Assembly (NCBI RefSeq): GCF_014839805.1
Contig: NC_051117.1
Location: forward strand, 1,178,001-1,242,000
DNA length: 64,000 bases
From: Manduca sexta
Lineage: Eukaryota > Arthropoda > Insecta > Lepidoptera > Sphingidae
Reading direction: 5' to 3'
Under the pieces are notes generated by a model. That model was not told the origin of the DNA. It ran no database searches and saw nothing but the letters and a program-made list of their open reading frames with translations. Position 1 is the first letter of the stretch, and each line of letters starts with the position of its first letter. Below, in pieces: positions 62,631 through 64,000 of the stretch. The translations under genes were made by a program, and so were the position numbers.

Positions 62631-64000
62631 GATATTGTGTTTCTTGCCGCTATAGCTGGAAGTTTGTTATCTGATTTCATTGGAAACTTTCATAGTTTCT
62701 ATGCCTAAGCTTTAGGGTCGTACTAGTTTCTGCCTTTTGTTAGGCACTGCTTCTTCATTTAAAATGCATGTTATCGATGCTTTCAAACTAACGTCTGCGC
62801 GCGTCATAATAAATGATGGAATAGTGATTTTTAACCCGTATTTATTTGTGTTAGAGTTGTATATCGGTTCTCGTCGATAATATAAATGCATTTTCAATAC
62901 TTTCCTTGCATATTCTCGAATGCATATCGATCAAACCTTTGCATTATTTCGTTTTACATCCCGTCTGAATTTGAATTCCGCACAAAGCAATGGATTGTTA
63001 CAATTGATGGATTATTTAACTATTCACCATTGATATAGTGTGAGCTTTACAATTCATTCTGTCATTCATACAAAATCAGACGCCTATTAACGTTATGCTC
63101 TTTATTTAAACCGTTTGCTATTTTGCCGTTTTGCTTGTATTATATATCTGCTTGTGAAGCTATTACAATCTAAAAATACAATAGTGCGGTTTTTCGAATA
63201 CTATGTTGAGCCATTATAGCTTGGACGATATTGACTTATACAAAAATATATTCTAATTCAATTAACATTAAAGACGGTAATAAATAAATTAATAAAGAAA
63301 TCGTCCTCGTCCTATCATTACGAACGACACCCTAATTTTCTTTCATATTAAAGGCTCAACCACCCCTCCCCCACCACTTAAACTCATCAATCAAATATAC
63401 GCATTGAGTTCAAACGGTGTTCCATACCATTGTAATTGCCCTCGAATATTTTGTGAGCCCCAAGGTCGAATGACACACAGGTCAAGGATACATGCTCCTG
63501 CGTCCAATGTTTGTCCAACATGTGCAAATATTTGTATGTTTGTACGATATAGTATTTCTTATCGGGCATTAATGTGATTTGTTGACTTTGGAAGAAATTT
63601 GGTGTTTGGAAACGATAATGGGGTTTTGTTGAGTGTCACTACTTCGGAATATCTATGTTATATTTTTAATCTACCTTTGTTTTAGTGCACTTTTTTATGT
63701 AACTTTGTTGCTGTTGCTTATTTTTATTGATTCTTTCTCTGTTATTTAACTATTTTGGTATTTCTTTCAATAGTGAGTGAAATCATTTCATATGGTCATT
63801 AGATAAGAATCCCTTTCTTCGTATGTTTAGTAGTTTAGACAAGTTTAAAAATTTACAATTAAAACCATATATCGTTCAGCAATTGATCTTGATCAATTCC
63901 TTTCTCGAAATCGCGAAGTTTGTTTGATGTTTAAAAACCGTGAACATCCCTATTCCTAATTACGAGCTAAAAGAAAGTTAAAACCACGTTTGATCATATT
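62631..64000. other. AT-rich intron DNA to window end
   Basis: No exon, repeat family or RNA gene is supportable. The next calcium-pump coding exon, if collinear, lies beyond 64000. Confidence 0.5.

Noticed and set aside
28913..64000. Search for the second PMCA coding exon (expected conserved IPPKPPKTFL-type region)
   Set aside because: No matching codons seen by eye on the + strand. A short exon could still be missed.
1..64000. CRISPR arrays, bacterial operons, prophage or plasmid features
   Set aside because: The sequence has eukaryotic introns and insect repeats, and no regularly spaced identical repeats or dense coding DNA.

Overview
The window reads as nuclear DNA of an insect, almost certainly a moth or butterfly. 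It is AT-rich and nearly gene-free, with short GC-rich patches and one clear protein-coding exon. It also carries several interspersed repeats that I recognise from lepidopteran genomes: a tRNA-derived SINE near 55.0 kb, the 'CTAGCGACCCGCC' repeat near 61.2 kb, the 'AAAGCTAGTA'-ending repeat near 41.8 kb, RTE-like LINE tails ending in 'AGGGGAGGC..ATGTTCAGCAGTGGAC', and a maT-type mariner. Species is not resolvable. Repeat names come from memory of families, not from a search.

The one confident gene is on the + strand: the first coding exon of a plasma-membrane calcium-transporting P-type ATPase (PMCA) at 28756-28912. Its acceptor AG is at 28703-28704, an in-frame upstream TAG lies at 28708-28710, the start is in a strong Kozak context, and a GTGAGT donor follows at 28913. 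I could not find the next PMCA coding exon in the remaining 35 kb, so the right half reads as a first coding intron longer than 35,088 bp. The left 28 kb reads as 5' flank or 5'-UTR introns. Candidate non-coding exons or promoter regions are at 600-967, about 2290-2720 (donor at 2721) and 8537-8604. These rest on splice-site and base-composition signals only.

The best preserved mobile element is a 1305-bp maT-like (DD37D) mariner at 24007-25311. Its TA target duplication, ITRs and three catalytic Asp codons survive, but two single-base losses break the transposase frame. At 37138-37535 an RTE-like LINE tail is inserted into an older SINE-like repeat. Other repeats are a diverged duplicated ~155-bp element (12793/13454), a four-unit ~107-bp array with E-box and TTTGCAT motifs (42555-42918), and several small tandem and inverted repeats.

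The most unusual global signal is the CRE palindrome TGACGTCA, which I count 15 times across the window with unrelated flanks. Simple base composition predicts about one. Many copies sit in or beside the GC-rich patches, which fits a distributed enhancer landscape in very long introns, though genome-wide enrichment in the lineage is an equal alternative. I found no tRNA or rRNA gene, CRISPR array, operon or convincing second protein gene, and no evidence of a wholly new system.
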